DNA of 64,000 nt. Source: Streptacidiphilus rugosus AM-16 (GTDB lineage: Bacteria > Actinomycetota > Actinomycetes > Streptomycetales > Streptomycetaceae). The notes under the pieces were generated by a model. The model searched no databases and was not told the origin of the DNA. It saw only the letters and a program-made list of their open reading frames with translations. The DNA is taken from contig NZ_JQMJ01000004.1 in NCBI RefSeq assembly GCF_000744655.1, positions 5,146,001 to 5,210,000 on the forward strand, read 5' to 3'. Position numbers and translations under genes: made by a program. Shown here piece after piece: positions 16,348-24,870 of this stretch (position 1 is its first letter; each line of letters begins with the position of its first letter).

Positions 16348-17339
16348 ACGGGCCAGGCCCAACGGGGCGGCGGGCGGATGCCCACGGACGGTCGCTCCTC
16401 GATCCCGGACCGGGACTCGCGCGGCGCGTGCACGATCCGGGTCGGCGCGTGGCCCGCCGCGGCGGGCGCGGCCGCGAGCGGCTGCGGGCTGAGCGCGCTG
16501 CGCAGCGCGGCGACGAAGTCCAGGCAGCTGTCGAAGCGGTCCCCGGGCACCTTGGCCAGGGCTCGGGCCAGCACCGCGTCCGCGCCCGAGGGGAGCCCGG
16601 CGCGCAGCTCGGTCGGCGGCGGCGGATCGTCGTACTGGTGCGCCCAGAGCAGGGCCATGTCGTCCTCGCGCCGGAACGGCGGCCCGCCGGTGAGCATCTC
16701 GAAGACGACGCAGCCCAGGCTGTAGACGTCGCAGCGCCCGTCGACGGGCTTGCCGGAGATCTGCTCCGGCGCCACGTAGTCCAGCGTGCCGACGAACTGG
16801 CCGACGCTGGTGAAGCCGGTCAGCGAGAGGGACTTCTTGGTCAGCCCGAAGTCCGTCAGGTAGACGTGCTCGGGGTGGTCGGCGTCGGTGCCCTCGGCGA
16901 CCAGCACGTTGCCGGGTTTCACGTCCCTGTGCACCAGCTGGTGCGCGTGCGCGGCGTCCAGCGCCGAGGCGACCTGGACGGCGATCCGCCCGGTCTGCGG
17001 CAGCGGCAGCGGTCCGGTGCGGTCCAGCAGGGCCCGCAGGTCGCGTCCCTGGACGTAGCGCATCGCGATGAACAGCACGCCGTCGGCCTCGCCCGCCTCG
17101 AAGATCGGGACGATGTTCGGGTGGTCGATCGCGGCGGCGACCTTGGACTCGTGCTCGAAGCGCCTGCGGAAGACCTCGTTGCGGGCCAGCTCGGGCGCCA
17201 GCAGCTTGACCGCGACGGTCCGGTCCAGCCGGACGTCCCTGGCCCGGTACACGACGGCCATCCCGCCGCGGCCGAGCACCCGCTCCAGCTGGTAGCCGGC
17301 GATCCGACGGCCGGCCAGGTCGTCGGAGTCGGGGCCCAT
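16299..17339 (-). CDS. Soluble Hanks-type serine/threonine protein kinase
   Basis: The protein has 346 residues. The kinase domain (about 15-275) has the Gly loop VLGRGGMAVVYRA, catalytic Lys45 (VAVKLL), HRDVKPGN with Asp139, DFG Asp163 and APEQISG. The C-terminus (280-346) is a Pro/Ala-rich tail with no transmembrane helix or PASTA repeats, so it should be cytosolic. It starts one base from the stop of the SH3-like gene and is the last gene of the operon FHA-FHA-ABC, SH3-like, kinase. In mycobacteria the kinase PknF is encoded next to and phosphorylates the FHA-ABC protein Rv1747; the same relation is likely here. Confidence 0.93.
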   Translation of the reverse strand: MGPDSDDLAGRRIAGYQLERVLGRGGMAVVYRARDVRLDRTVAVKLLAPELARNEVFRRRFEHESKVAAAIDHPNIVPIFEAGEADGVLFIAMRYVQGRDLRALLDRTGPLPLPQTGRIAVQVASALDAAHAHQLVHRDVKPGNVLVAEGTDADHPEHVYLTDFGLTKKSLSLTGFTSVGQFVGTLDYVAPEQISGKPVDGRCDVYSLGCVVFEMLTGGPPFRREDDMALLWAHQYDDPPPPTELRAGLPSGADAVLARALAKVPGDRFDSCLDFVAALRSALSPQPLAAAPAAAGHAPTRIVHAPRESRSGIEERPSVGIRPPPRWAWPVYSPGADPTDPAPPTT

Positions 17340-17914
17340 CAGGCGTCACCCGGCACCCGGGTCGGCGGCCCGCCGGCCGCGGCGGCCGGACGCGCGCCCG
17401 ACTCCGGGGGCTCGACGGGCGCGTAGGTGCGCAGTTGCAGGCCGTCACAGTAGACCCAGCGGCTCTGGTCCAGATCGAGCAGCCAGGCCGCGTCCCCGTC
17501 CAGCACCAGGCCGAGGCGCAGCCCGTGGGTGAGCTGCCGGAAGGTCTCCAGGTCGATGGTGCCCTCGGTGACGTCCTCGACCTGCTCCCGGTAGTGGGCG
17601 AGCGCCTGCTCAAGCCGGCGGAGCAGGGGCCGTGGGTCGGCGGAGGGCGCGAGCGGCTGGGTGGTCCCCGGCGGACTGTGCGGGAGGGAGACCAGCAGCC
17701 GGCCGTCCACCCAGGCGGTCCAGCCGTTGGAGCAGACGACGCGGGTCCAGTCGCCGCGGACGTCGACGGCCAGCAGCGGCAGCAGCGGGTCGAGCCGGGC
17801 GCTGGGCTCGGAGAAGTCGGGCCTGGCCCAGGTGGCCAGACCGTCGGTCGGCGCGACGTGGGTGGGCCGGAACTCCGCGGGGTCCAGCGGGTCGGGGCCG
17901 TCGGCCGGGCTCAC
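17339..17914 (-). CDS. SH3-like domain protein between the ABC transporter and kinase
   Basis: The protein has 191 residues from GTG 17914, which overlaps the ABC gene stop as GTGA. A longer open frame runs into the ABC gene but is antisense-like and Arg-rich. Residues 20-85 include LATWARPDFSEPSARLDPLLPLLAVDVRGDWTRVVCSNGWTAWVDGRLL, which has the look of a bacterial SH3-like beta-barrel. Residues 105-170 are helical and then contain LVLDGDAAWLLDLDQSRWVYCDG. There is no signal peptide. It probably links the transporter with the kinase, as substrate or adaptor. No characterised homologue is recognised. Confidence 0.75.
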   Translation of the reverse strand: MSPADGPDPLDPAEFRPTHVAPTDGLATWARPDFSEPSARLDPLLPLLAVDVRGDWTRVVCSNGWTAWVDGRLLVSLPHSPPGTTQPLAPSADPRPLLRRLEQALAHYREQVEDVTEGTIDLETFRQLTHGLRLGLVLDGDAAWLLDLDQSRWVYCDGLQLRTYAPVEPPESGARPAAAAGGPPTRVPGDA

Positions 17915-20238
17915 CGGCGCATCACCGCGGGCTCGTGCCGGCGCAACAGCCGGGCGACCAGGAGGGCCAGCACGGCGGACAGCACGACCAGCATGCCGAC
18001 GTCCAGCAGCCAGGTGCCGGTCCGGTGGACGAACAGCGGATCGGAGGTCAGCGTGCCGGGCACCACCGTGTGCAGGTCGATCGTCCCGGCCATCGCGCCG
18101 AGGGCCCAGCGGGAGGGGACCAGCCAGGAGAGCTGGCCGAGGACGGGGACGCCGTTCAGCTTCAGCAGCGCGCCGCAGAAGACCACCTGCACGATCGCCA
18201 GCAGCACCAGCAGCGGCATGGTCACCTCCTCCTTCCGCACCAGCGCCGAGACCAGCAGGCCCAGCATCATGGCGGTGAAGGAGAGCATGGCGACGGTGAT
18301 CGTGATCTCCAGCAGCGGCGGCATCAGCACCCCGCCGCCGCCCCTCGGTCTCAGCCGGACACCGAAGAGGCCGACCATGGTCAGCACCACGGCCTGCACC
18401 ACGGTGACCGTGCCCAGCACGACGATCTTCGAGCAGAGGTAGGCGGAGCGGGACAGGCCGACCGCCCGTTCGCGCTGGTAGATGGTCCGTTCCTTGACCA
18501 GCTCGCGCACCGCGTTCGCGGCGCCGGTGAGCACCCCGCCCACGCACAGGATCAGCAGGGCGTTGAGCGCGCTGTTCTGGTCCAGCCTGCTGCCGGCCAG
18601 GGCGTGGGCCATCGCGCCCATCACGAAAGGCAGCGCGATCATGATCGCCAGGAAGGTGCGGTCCGCCACCAGCGCGGCGGCGTAGCGCCGGATCAGGGTG
18701 CCGAGCTGGGAGAACCAGCTCTGCATCGGCGGGCTCGGGGCGACCTGACGCCCGGTCGGCCCGGCGGCGCCGGCTCCGGCCGTCGCCTGGGCGATGTAGC
18801 GCTGGTAGGGGGCCGAGCCGTGGAACTCACCGGCCCAGTCGCGGTCCCTGTCGTTCTCGAACGCCTCGAAGGCGTCGGGCCAGTCGGGGAAGCCGAAGAA
18901 GGGCAGCGTCTCGTCGGGCGGCCCGTAGAAGGCGATCCTCCCGCCGGGGGCGAGCAGCAGCAGCCGGTCGCAGACCCCGAGGCTCAGCACGCTGTGGGTG
19001 ACCACGACGACCGTGCGTCCGTCGTCGGCCAGGCCGCGCAGCATGTGCATCACCGACCGGTCCATGCCGGGGTCGAGCCCCGAGGTGGGCTCGTCGAGGA
19101 AGAGCAGCGAGGGCTTGGTCAGCAGCTCGAGCGCCACGCTGACGCGCTTGCGCTGGCCGCCGGAGAGGCTGGAGATCACCTGGTCCGCCCGTTGCTGCAG
19201 ACCGAGTTCGGCGATCACCTCCTCCACCCTGGCACGCCGCTCCTCCTTGCCGGTGTCGCCGGGGAAGCGCAGCTCGGCGGCGTAGCCGAGGGCCCGGCGC
19301 ACGGTCAGCTGGGTGTGCAGGATGTCGTCCTGCGGCACCAGGCCGATGCGCTGGCGCAGTTCGGCGTAGTCGCGGTAGAGGTCGCGGCCGTCGTAGCGGA
19401 CGGTGCCCTCGTCGGCGGGCCGCAGCCCGGTGAGGGCGTTCAGCAGCGTCGACTTGCCGGCGCCGCTCGGGCCCGCGACGGCCAGCAGGCACTTCTGCCC
19501 GACCGGGAAGGAGACCCGGTCCAGCAGCGTCCTGCCGTCGCCGACCCTGACCACGATGTCGTCGACGTCGAGGGTGACCTCGCCGGTGTCGACGAACTCC
19601 TGCAGTTCGTCGCCGACCAGGCAGAAGACCGAGTGGCCGATGCCGATCAGCTGGCCGGGGCCGACCGGCGCGGGGCCGGTGACCGGCTGCCCGTCGAGGA
19701 AGGTGCCGTTGTGGCTGCCCAGGTCGACGATCTCGAAGCGGCCGCCGTCGCGGTGGAGTTCGGCGTGGTGCCGGGAGACCACCAGGTCGTCGACGACCAG
19801 GTCGTTGTCGGCCGCGCGGCCGATCCGCAGCGTGTGCTGCGGGGTCCGCAGGATCCTGGTCGGCTGCCGGCTGGAGCCGGTGATCGCGGTGAGCGCGGAA
19901 GGGCGTTCGGTCACCCTCGTCGGCTCCGGCAGCGCGGCCAGCGACGCCCAGGCGCCGTCGGCCGCGTCGCCGAAGCGCAGCGTCGTGCCGGGGCCGACGT
20001 CGAGATGCCGGACCCGGTGGCCTTCGGTCCAGGTGCCGTTGGTGCTGCCCACGTCGTCCAGGGTCCAGTGGTCGAGCTCGACGTGGAGCACGGCGTGGTG
20101 CCAGGAGACGCGCGGGTCGGCGAGGACCACGTCGCTCTGCGGATCACGCCCGATGTGGTAGCTGCGGTTCGGGCTGATGAGCTGCGAGTCGCCATCGATT
20201 TCGAGCAGGAGCTGCGACGCACCCGGGCGCTCTGCCAT
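17911..20238 (-). CDS. FHA-FHA-ABC transporter (Rv1747-like) with fused ATPase and permease
   Basis: The protein has 775 residues. The first FHA domain (about 12-95) has YHIGRDPQSDVVLADPRVSWHHA and DVGSTNGTW. The second (about 120-200) has LRIGRAADNDLVVDDLVVSRHHAEL and DLGSHNGTFLDG. The ATPase (about 215-450) has Walker A GPSGAGKSTLLNAL, signature LSGGQRKRVSVALELL and Walker B LLFLDEPTSGLDP. The C-terminal ABC-2 permease (about 500-770) has six helices. FHA domains bind phosphothreonine, so transport is probably switched by the kinase at the end of the operon. Rv1747 exports cell-wall lipid-linked material in M. tuberculosis; the cargo here is unknown. The start lies seven bases after a TAAAAT box, suggesting a leaderless mRNA. 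Confidence 0.92.
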   Translation of the reverse strand: MAERPGASQLLLEIDGDSQLISPNRSYHIGRDPQSDVVLADPRVSWHHAVLHVELDHWTLDDVGSTNGTWTEGHRVRHLDVGPGTTLRFGDAADGAWASLAALPEPTRVTERPSALTAITGSSRQPTRILRTPQHTLRIGRAADNDLVVDDLVVSRHHAELHRDGGRFEIVDLGSHNGTFLDGQPVTGPAPVGPGQLIGIGHSVFCLVGDELQEFVDTGEVTLDVDDIVVRVGDGRTLLDRVSFPVGQKCLLAVAGPSGAGKSTLLNALTGLRPADEGTVRYDGRDLYRDYAELRQRIGLVPQDDILHTQLTVRRALGYAAELRFPGDTGKEERRARVEEVIAELGLQQRADQVISSLSGGQRKRVSVALELLTKPSLLFLDEPTSGLDPGMDRSVMHMLRGLADDGRTVVVVTHSVLSLGVCDRLLLLAPGGRIAFYGPPDETLPFFGFPDWPDAFEAFENDRDRDWAGEFHGSAPYQRYIAQATAGAGAAGPTGRQVAPSPPMQSWFSQLGTLIRRYAAALVADRTFLAIMIALPFVMGAMAHALAGSRLDQNSALNALLILCVGGVLTGAANAVRELVKERTIYQRERAVGLSRSAYLCSKIVVLGTVTVVQAVVLTMVGLFGVRLRPRGGGGVLMPPLLEITITVAMLSFTAMMLGLLVSALVRKEEVTMPLLVLLAIVQVVFCGALLKLNGVPVLGQLSWLVPSRWALGAMAGTIDLHTVVPGTLTSDPLFVHRTGTWLLDVGMLVVLSAVLALLVARLLRRHEPAVMRR

Positions 20239-20245
20239 GTTCTGG

Positions 20246-20251
20246 ATTTTA
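20246..20251 (-). promoter_or_regulatory. -10 box of a probable leaderless promoter for the FHA-ABC operon
   Basis: TAAAAT on the minus strand ends seven bases before the ATG at 20238, the spacing expected when transcription starts at the start codon. No convincing -35 box is seen and there is no Shine-Dalgarno sequence. Confidence 0.5.
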
Positions 20252-20310
20252 TCGCCGCCCGCCGCACCCGGCCCGGCGACGGAGGAGCGCCGGTCACCAG
20301 GGCCGTTGCC

Positions 20311-20316
20311 TAAGCT
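20311..20316 (+). promoter_or_regulatory. -10 box of a probable leaderless promoter for the GlxA-type regulator
   Basis: TAAGCT ends seven bases before the GTG at 20324 and fits the TAnnnT pattern. No Shine-Dalgarno sequence precedes the start. The facing gene has the same spacing. Confidence 0.45.
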
Positions 20317-20323
20317 GTTGGTC

Positions 20324-21280
20324 GTGTCCGACCCACGCCTGCGCCGCGCCGCCGTCCTCGTGCTGGAGGGCGCCAAGCCGCTGGACGTGGGGATTCCTGC
20401 CCAGGTGTTCACCAACCGGGCGAGCATGCCCTACGAGGTGCGGGTCTGCGGCGCCGCGCCCGGGCTGGTGACCGGCGGCGACGGTCTCTCGTACCACGTC
20501 GCCCACGGCCTGGAGGCGCTGGACTGGGCCGACATCGTCTTCGTGCCCGGGTACCGGCACCCCGACCGCGAGGAGCCGCCCGCCGCCGTCGTCGCCGCCC
20601 TGGTCTCCGCCCACGAACGGGGCGCGCGGCTGGCCGCGATCTCCACCGGGGCCTTCGCGCTCGCCGCGACCGGCCTGCTGGACGGCCGGCGCGCCACCAC
20701 CCACTGGCACTACACCCGGGCGCTGGCCGAGCGGCACCCGCAGGTGCGGGTCGACGAGAACGTCCTCTTCGTCGACGAGGGCCCGGTGCTGACCTCGGCG
20801 GGCGCCGCCTCGGGGATCGACCTGTGCCTGCACATCCTGCGCGGCGACCTCGGCGTCGCCGCGTCCAACCACGCCGCCCGGCGGCTGGTGGCCGCGCCCT
20901 ACCGCAGCGGCGGCCAGGCGCAGTACGTGCCGCGCAGCGTGCCCGAGCCGATCGGCGAGCGGTTCGCGGCCACCAGGGAGTGGGCGGTGCACCGGCTCGG
21001 CGAGCCGCTGACGGTGCGGAGCCTGGCCCGGCACGCGGCCGTCTCGCCGCGCACCTTCTCCCGGCGCTTCGTCGAGGACACCGGGTACACCCCGATGCAG
21101 TGGGTGATGCGCGCCCGCGTCGACCTCGCCAGGGAGCAACTGGAGCGCTCCGAGCGCAGCGTCGAGCAGATCGCCGCCGACGTCGGTCTCGGCACCGGCT
21201 CCAACCTGCGCCGGCACTTCCAGCAGATCCTCGGCACGACCCCGGGCGAGTACCGGCGCACCTTCACCAAGGGCGAGTAG
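20324..21280 (+). CDS. GlxA-family transcriptional regulator (DJ-1/PfpI domain plus AraC HTH)
   Basis: The protein has 318 residues from a GTG start. Residues 5-175 form a DJ-1/PfpI amidotransferase-like domain. They include VLEGAKPLDVGIPAQVF and DIVFVPGYRHPD, and at the nucleophile elbow AISTGAFALAATG has Thr-Gly where active enzymes have Cys-Gly. It is therefore a ligand-sensing rather than a catalytic domain. Residues 215-315 are an AraC DNA-binding domain ending in GSNLRRHFQQILGTTPGEYRRTF. It diverges from the FHA-ABC operon with an 85-base spacer, so it may regulate that operon or the downstream GAPDH gene. Confidence 0.9.
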   Translation: MSDPRLRRAAVLVLEGAKPLDVGIPAQVFTNRASMPYEVRVCGAAPGLVTGGDGLSYHVAHGLEALDWADIVFVPGYRHPDREEPPAAVVAALVSAHERGARLAAISTGAFALAATGLLDGRRATTHWHYTRALAERHPQVRVDENVLFVDEGPVLTSAGAASGIDLCLHILRGDLGVAASNHAARRLVAAPYRSGGQAQYVPRSVPEPIGERFAATREWAVHRLGEPLTVRSLARHAAVSPRTFSRRFVEDTGYTPMQWVMRARVDLAREQLERSERSVEQIAADVGLGTGSNLRRHFQQILGTTPGEYRRTFTKGE

Positions 21281-21440
21281 GCAGCCGGATCGCGCGACGG
21301 GTGCCGGCCACGGCGACGACGGCGCAGGTCCGGGCGCACGCGTTGGCACGATCCTTGCGGACCGTGGCACTCACGCCACTGCCGCCGGTCCGCGCCGCGC
21401 GCGAGGGTTGATGTGCCACCCCACAGAAGGAGCACCACTC

Positions 21441-22442
21441 ATGACCCGCATCGCCATCAACGGATTCGGCCGCATCGGACGCAACGTGCTGCGCGCCCTG
21501 CTGGAGCGCGACAGCAAGCTGGAGGTCGTCGCCGTCAACGACCTCACCGAGCCGACCGTGCTGGCGCGGCTGCTCGCCTACGACAGCACCGCGGGCCGCC
21601 TCGGCCGCCCGGTGACCGTCGAGGACGGCGCCCTGGTCGTCGACGGCCGCCGCATCGCGGTGCTGGCCGAGCGCGACCCGGCCCAGCTGCCGTGGGCGGA
21701 GCTCGAGGTCGACGTGGTGCTGGAGGCCACCGGCCGGTTCACGGCGGCCGAGGCCGCCCGCGTGCACCTGGCGGCTGGCGCGGCCAAGGTGCTGGTCAGT
21801 GCGCCGTCGGACGGCGCCGACGTGACCCTGGCCTTCGGCGTCAACAGCGACCAGTACGACCCCGAGCGGCACACCGTCGTCTCCAACGCCTCCTGCACGA
21901 CCAACGCGCTGGCCCCGCTGGCCGCCGTCCTGGACGAGCTGGCCGGCATCGAGCACGGCTTCATGACCACCGTGCACGCCTACACCCAGGAGCAGAACCT
22001 CCAGGACGGTCCGCACCGCGACCCGCGCCGCGCCCGCGCCGCCGGGGTCAACATCGTGCCGACCTCGACCGGTGCCGCCAAGGCCATCGGCCTGGTCCTG
22101 CCGCAGCTGGACGGCAAGCTGTCCGGCGACTCGATCCGGGTCCCGATCCCGGTCGGCTCGATCGTCGAGCTCAACGCCACGGTGGCCCGCGACGTGACCC
22201 GCGACCAGGTGCTGGAGGCCTACCGGGCGGCCGCGGCCGGCCCGCTGGCCGGGATCCTCGAGTACTCCGAGGAGGCGCTGGTCTCCAGCGACATCGTCGG
22301 CAACCCGCACTCCTCCGTCTTCGACTCGGCGCTGACCCGGGTCGACGGCCGCCACGTCAAGGTCGTCGCCTGGTACGACAACGAGTGGGGCTTCTCGAAC
22401 CGGGTCATCGACACCCTGGAGCTGCTCTCCGCGAACGGCTGA
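21441..22442 (+). CDS. gap: Type I glyceraldehyde-3-phosphate dehydrogenase
   Basis: The protein has 333 residues, the usual family length. The ATG at 21441 is preceded by GAAGGAGC. The Rossmann motif INGFGRIGRNVLRAL is at the N-terminus. The active site is SNASCTTNALAPL with Cys152, and the His partner follows in the catalytic domain. The C-terminus ends with WYDNEWGFSNRVIDTLELL. The enzyme converts glyceraldehyde-3-phosphate, phosphate and NAD to 1,3-bisphosphoglycerate in glycolysis. No pgk or tpi follows, so it is probably an extra copy apart from the main gap-pgk-tpi operon. Confidence 0.97.
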   Translation: MTRIAINGFGRIGRNVLRALLERDSKLEVVAVNDLTEPTVLARLLAYDSTAGRLGRPVTVEDGALVVDGRRIAVLAERDPAQLPWAELEVDVVLEATGRFTAAEAARVHLAAGAAKVLVSAPSDGADVTLAFGVNSDQYDPERHTVVSNASCTTNALAPLAAVLDELAGIEHGFMTTVHAYTQEQNLQDGPHRDPRRARAAGVNIVPTSTGAAKAIGLVLPQLDGKLSGDSIRVPIPVGSIVELNATVARDVTRDQVLEAYRAAAAGPLAGILEYSEEALVSSDIVGNPHSSVFDSALTRVDGRHVKVVAWYDNEWGFSNRVIDTLELLSANG

Positions 22443-22463
22443 GCCGCTGCGCACCGCCCCGGG

Positions 22464-23336
22464 TCAGACAGTGCGGCCCGGGGCGACGTTCGGGTCGAGC
22501 GGCAGCTCGGCCAGCGGGTCCTCGCACCGGACGCCCGGTGACGGCACGAAGGTGAACTGGACCATGCCGCGGGTGGTCCCCTCCGGCGGGATGCCGGCAC
22601 GGTGCAGACAGCGGGTGGTGTTGACGAACGCGCCCTGACCCGCGGGGGCCGTGAAGGGGACGACGCGCCCCGGGTCGTCCAGGTGCCGCCGCGCCGGTCC
22701 CTTGGCCCAGCCCTGACCGAGGAAGCCGCTGCGCATCAGCCGGCGGGTGCTCGGGACCGGATGCAGCCGGAAGGCGCCGCCCTCGGCGGTCACCCCGTCG
22801 CTGATCTGGACGAAGAACTTCAGCGTGGAGATCGGGTGCTGGTCGCAGTGCCAGAGGTTCCCGTAGTGGTGGAACCGGCGCTCGGGCTCGGGGATGTGGC
22901 CGATTCGCCACATGCGCACGTGCTGCACCCGCCACCGCCCGCCGTAGTAGGCGTCGAGCACGCTCAGCACGGGGGCGTTCAGCAGCTCCCGCAGGGCGGG
23001 CGCGCGGCCCACGGGGTCGAGCACGTAGCGGACCGTGTCCTTGATCCGGCCGCCCATGTCGACGGTGACCGTCGGATCGCCGATGAGCGCGTCGTAGCTC
23101 TCGCGGACCTCCTCGATCAGACCGGCCCGGTAGCCGGGATCGACGACCGCATAGCCTTCCCGCTCCGCCCTGGCCGCCAACACGCCACCGGCCGTATCGG
23201 CGAGAACGGCCGGTTCCGAACGCGACTTCATGAGGAGTCGACGCTGGCCCCTGTTGTTCTCCGTCCAGGCGTCGTTGCCCCAGTACAGGCGTGCACCCTC
23301 CAGAGCCGCAAGGCGCCGGAGCTCCCCGATGCGCAT
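22464..23336 (-). CDS. PhyH-like Fe(II)/2-oxoglutarate dioxygenase
   Basis: The protein has 290 residues from the ATG at 23336, which has GGGGGAGG upstream; a longer frame to 23414 has no ribosome binding site. The double-stranded beta-helix core is visible, with the metal triad His163-x-Asp165 (NLWHCDQHPIS) and His245 (TTRCLHRAG). Arg256 (TTRGMVQFTF) is the likely 2-oxoglutarate anchor. The N-terminal 60 residues are Arg-rich and helical. Members hydroxylate small molecules, lipids or tailor natural products. It is divergent from the polysaccharide locus and could modify a sugar or lipid there, but that is inference. Substrate unknown. Confidence 0.8.
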   Translation of the reverse strand: MRIGELRRLAALEGARLYWGNDAWTENNRGQRRLLMKSRSEPAVLADTAGGVLAARAEREGYAVVDPGYRAGLIEEVRESYDALIGDPTVTVDMGGRIKDTVRYVLDPVGRAPALRELLNAPVLSVLDAYYGGRWRVQHVRMWRIGHIPEPERRFHHYGNLWHCDQHPISTLKFFVQISDGVTAEGGAFRLHPVPSTRRLMRSGFLGQGWAKGPARRHLDDPGRVVPFTAPAGQGAFVNTTRCLHRAGIPPEGTTRGMVQFTFVPSPGVRCEDPLAELPLDPNVAPGRTV

Positions 23337-23368
23337 CTGACCTCCCCCGCTCTTCACTTGGTCTTCAC

Positions 23369-23398
23369 AAGGTAGAGTCTCGGGGTCTTCGCGATCAA
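23369..23398 (-). promoter_or_regulatory. Candidate promoter of the dioxygenase gene
   Basis: On the minus strand TTGATC and TACCTT are separated by 18 bases, 33 bases upstream of the start. Both boxes are partial matches, so this is tentative. Confidence 0.3.
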
Positions 23399-23403
23399 TA
23401 CTG

Positions 23404-23486
23404 TTGACGTTCAAGATTTCTGACGCGATGCCCGGCTTGACGTGGGCACCGACAAGGACGATTTCAGCCTTTTTGACGAAACGTCA
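23404..23486. promoter_or_regulatory. Three TTGACG elements with small inverted repeats upstream of the polysaccharide locus
   Basis: TTGACG occurs at 23404, 23437 and 23473, spaced 33 and 36 bases. The first is part of the inverted repeat TTGA-CGT-TCAA and the third of TGACG-AAA-CGTCA. The third is followed after 17 bases by GATATG (23496-23501), a weak -10. They may be tandem promoters or binding sites of a regulator. The region is AT-rich for this genome. Confidence 0.4.
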
Positions 23487-23579
23487 CACAGCATCGATAT
23501 GAGCCGAGTTGCACAAACGTCCGCCCGGCGCGGAGTTGTGTGCTTATTGTGTGGAGTCACCTCCTCGGAACGTCCCTCA

Positions 23580-23605
23580 GCACGTCGCACGTCCTCCTGC
23601 ACGTC
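23580..23605 (+). repeat. Three GCACGTC repeats in the leader of the first polysaccharide gene
   Basis: GCACGTC occurs at 23580, 23587 and 23599, within 55 bases of the start codon. Its role is unknown. The spacer from 23337 to 23634 holds no credible gene. Confidence 0.3.
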
Positions 23606-23634
23606 TTGTCGCCTTCGACGCGGTGAAGGACCCG

Positions 23635-24870
23635 ATGACCACCACACGCACCACGGCCCTCGTCGCGGCCGAGCCCGACCTCGCTCCGCTCCTGGAACGT
23701 CTGCTCCGACTGGCCGAGTCAGGCCTGCCCGAGATGTTCCGCACCGGACCGGAGAACTTCGTCTTCACCCGGGCGGCCGCCGCGCCGCCCGCAGCCGACG
23801 GCACGGTCCGGCTGGAGCAGCGCGGGGAGAGCCTGCGCTACGCCGCCATCACCGTGCTCGGCGCCCGCCTGCTGCCCGAGGATCGCCAGCGGCCGCTCTT
23901 CGGCGGCCGCACCGCCGCCGAGTACGCGGGCGTCCTCGTCGAACGGCTGCCCGGCGTCGGGAACCTGGGCGACGCCGCCCTGGTCGCCTGGGCCGCGGCC
24001 GACACCCGGCACCCGAAGCTCGACGACGCGCTGGCCCGGCTGGCCGCCCTGGACGACCTGGAGGACGGCGCCCGGCAGCCCCGTTTCACCGTCGAGGCCG
24101 CCTGGGTGCTCTCCGCCCTGGCCGCCGCACGCGGCCTCAGCGACGCGACCGGCGTGGAGCGCAGGCTGTGGACCGCCAGGGACCGTCTGCTGCGCGCCAG
24201 GATCGGCGGCAGCCCGATCTTCCCGCACGCGACGGGCCCCGGACTGCTGCCCTGGTACCGCGCCCACGTGGGCTGCTTCGCCGACCAGACCTATCCGCTG
24301 CAGGCGCTGGCCCGCGCCCACGCCTCAGGCGAGCGGAGCGGTTCGGGCGGCGACCCCGAGGCACTGTCCGCGGCCGACGCCTGTGCCGCCAGGATCTGCG
24401 ATCTGCAGGGCGAGGGCGGCCAGTGGTGGTGGCACTACGACGCCCGGCGCGGCACCCTCGTCGAGGGCTATCCCGTCTACAGCGTGCACCAGCACGCCAT
24501 GGCCCCCACCGCGCTGCACGACCTCGCCGAGGCCGGCGGCGCGGACCACGGCGCCGAGATCGGGCTGGGGCTGCGGTGGATGACCGAGGTCCCCGAACTG
24601 CACGCCGCGGGCTCGGGCGTCACGCCCGAACCGCTGATCCAGGACGAGCTCGGGGTGACCTGGCGCAAGGTCTTCCGCGGCGACCCGCGCAAGGCGGTCA
24701 GGGCCGCCCGCGGCGTCGGCAGCCGGCTCGTCCCCGGCCTGCGGATCGAGCCGCTGGAACGGCTCTTCCCGCCGGTGGCCGTCGACCGCGAATGCCGTCC
24801 CTACGAGTTCGGCTGGATGCTGCACGCCTGGCTCGGCTCCCTCGACAACGCTGCGGGTGAGGACATATGA
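23635..24870 (+). CDS. Conserved helical protein of unknown function, possibly an alpha/alpha-toroid
   Basis: The protein has 411 residues from the ATG at 23635, which has AAGGA eight bases upstream; a longer frame to 23509 lacks support. The sequence is a series of helix pairs with an aromatic cluster GGQWWWHYDARRGTLVEGYPVYSVHQHAMAPTAL around residue 265-300. This pattern is like alpha/alpha-toroid enzymes (terpene-cyclase-like or glycoside-hydrolase-like barrels). No signal peptide or transmembrane helix is seen. It begins the operon and overlaps the WecG/TagA-like gene by four bases, so a role in synthesis of the surface glycan is likely. No catalytic motif is recognised, so the function remains open. 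Confidence 0.75.
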   Translation: MTTTRTTALVAAEPDLAPLLERLLRLAESGLPEMFRTGPENFVFTRAAAAPPAADGTVRLEQRGESLRYAAITVLGARLLPEDRQRPLFGGRTAAEYAGVLVERLPGVGNLGDAALVAWAAADTRHPKLDDALARLAALDDLEDGARQPRFTVEAAWVLSALAAARGLSDATGVERRLWTARDRLLRARIGGSPIFPHATGPGLLPWYRAHVGCFADQTYPLQALARAHASGERSGSGGDPEALSAADACAARICDLQGEGGQWWWHYDARRGTLVEGYPVYSVHQHAMAPTALHDLAEAGGADHGAEIGLGLRWMTEVPELHAAGSGVTPEPLIQDELGVTWRKVFRGDPRKAVRAARGVGSRLVPGLRIEPLERLFPPVAVDRECRPYEFGWMLHAWLGSLDNAAGEDI

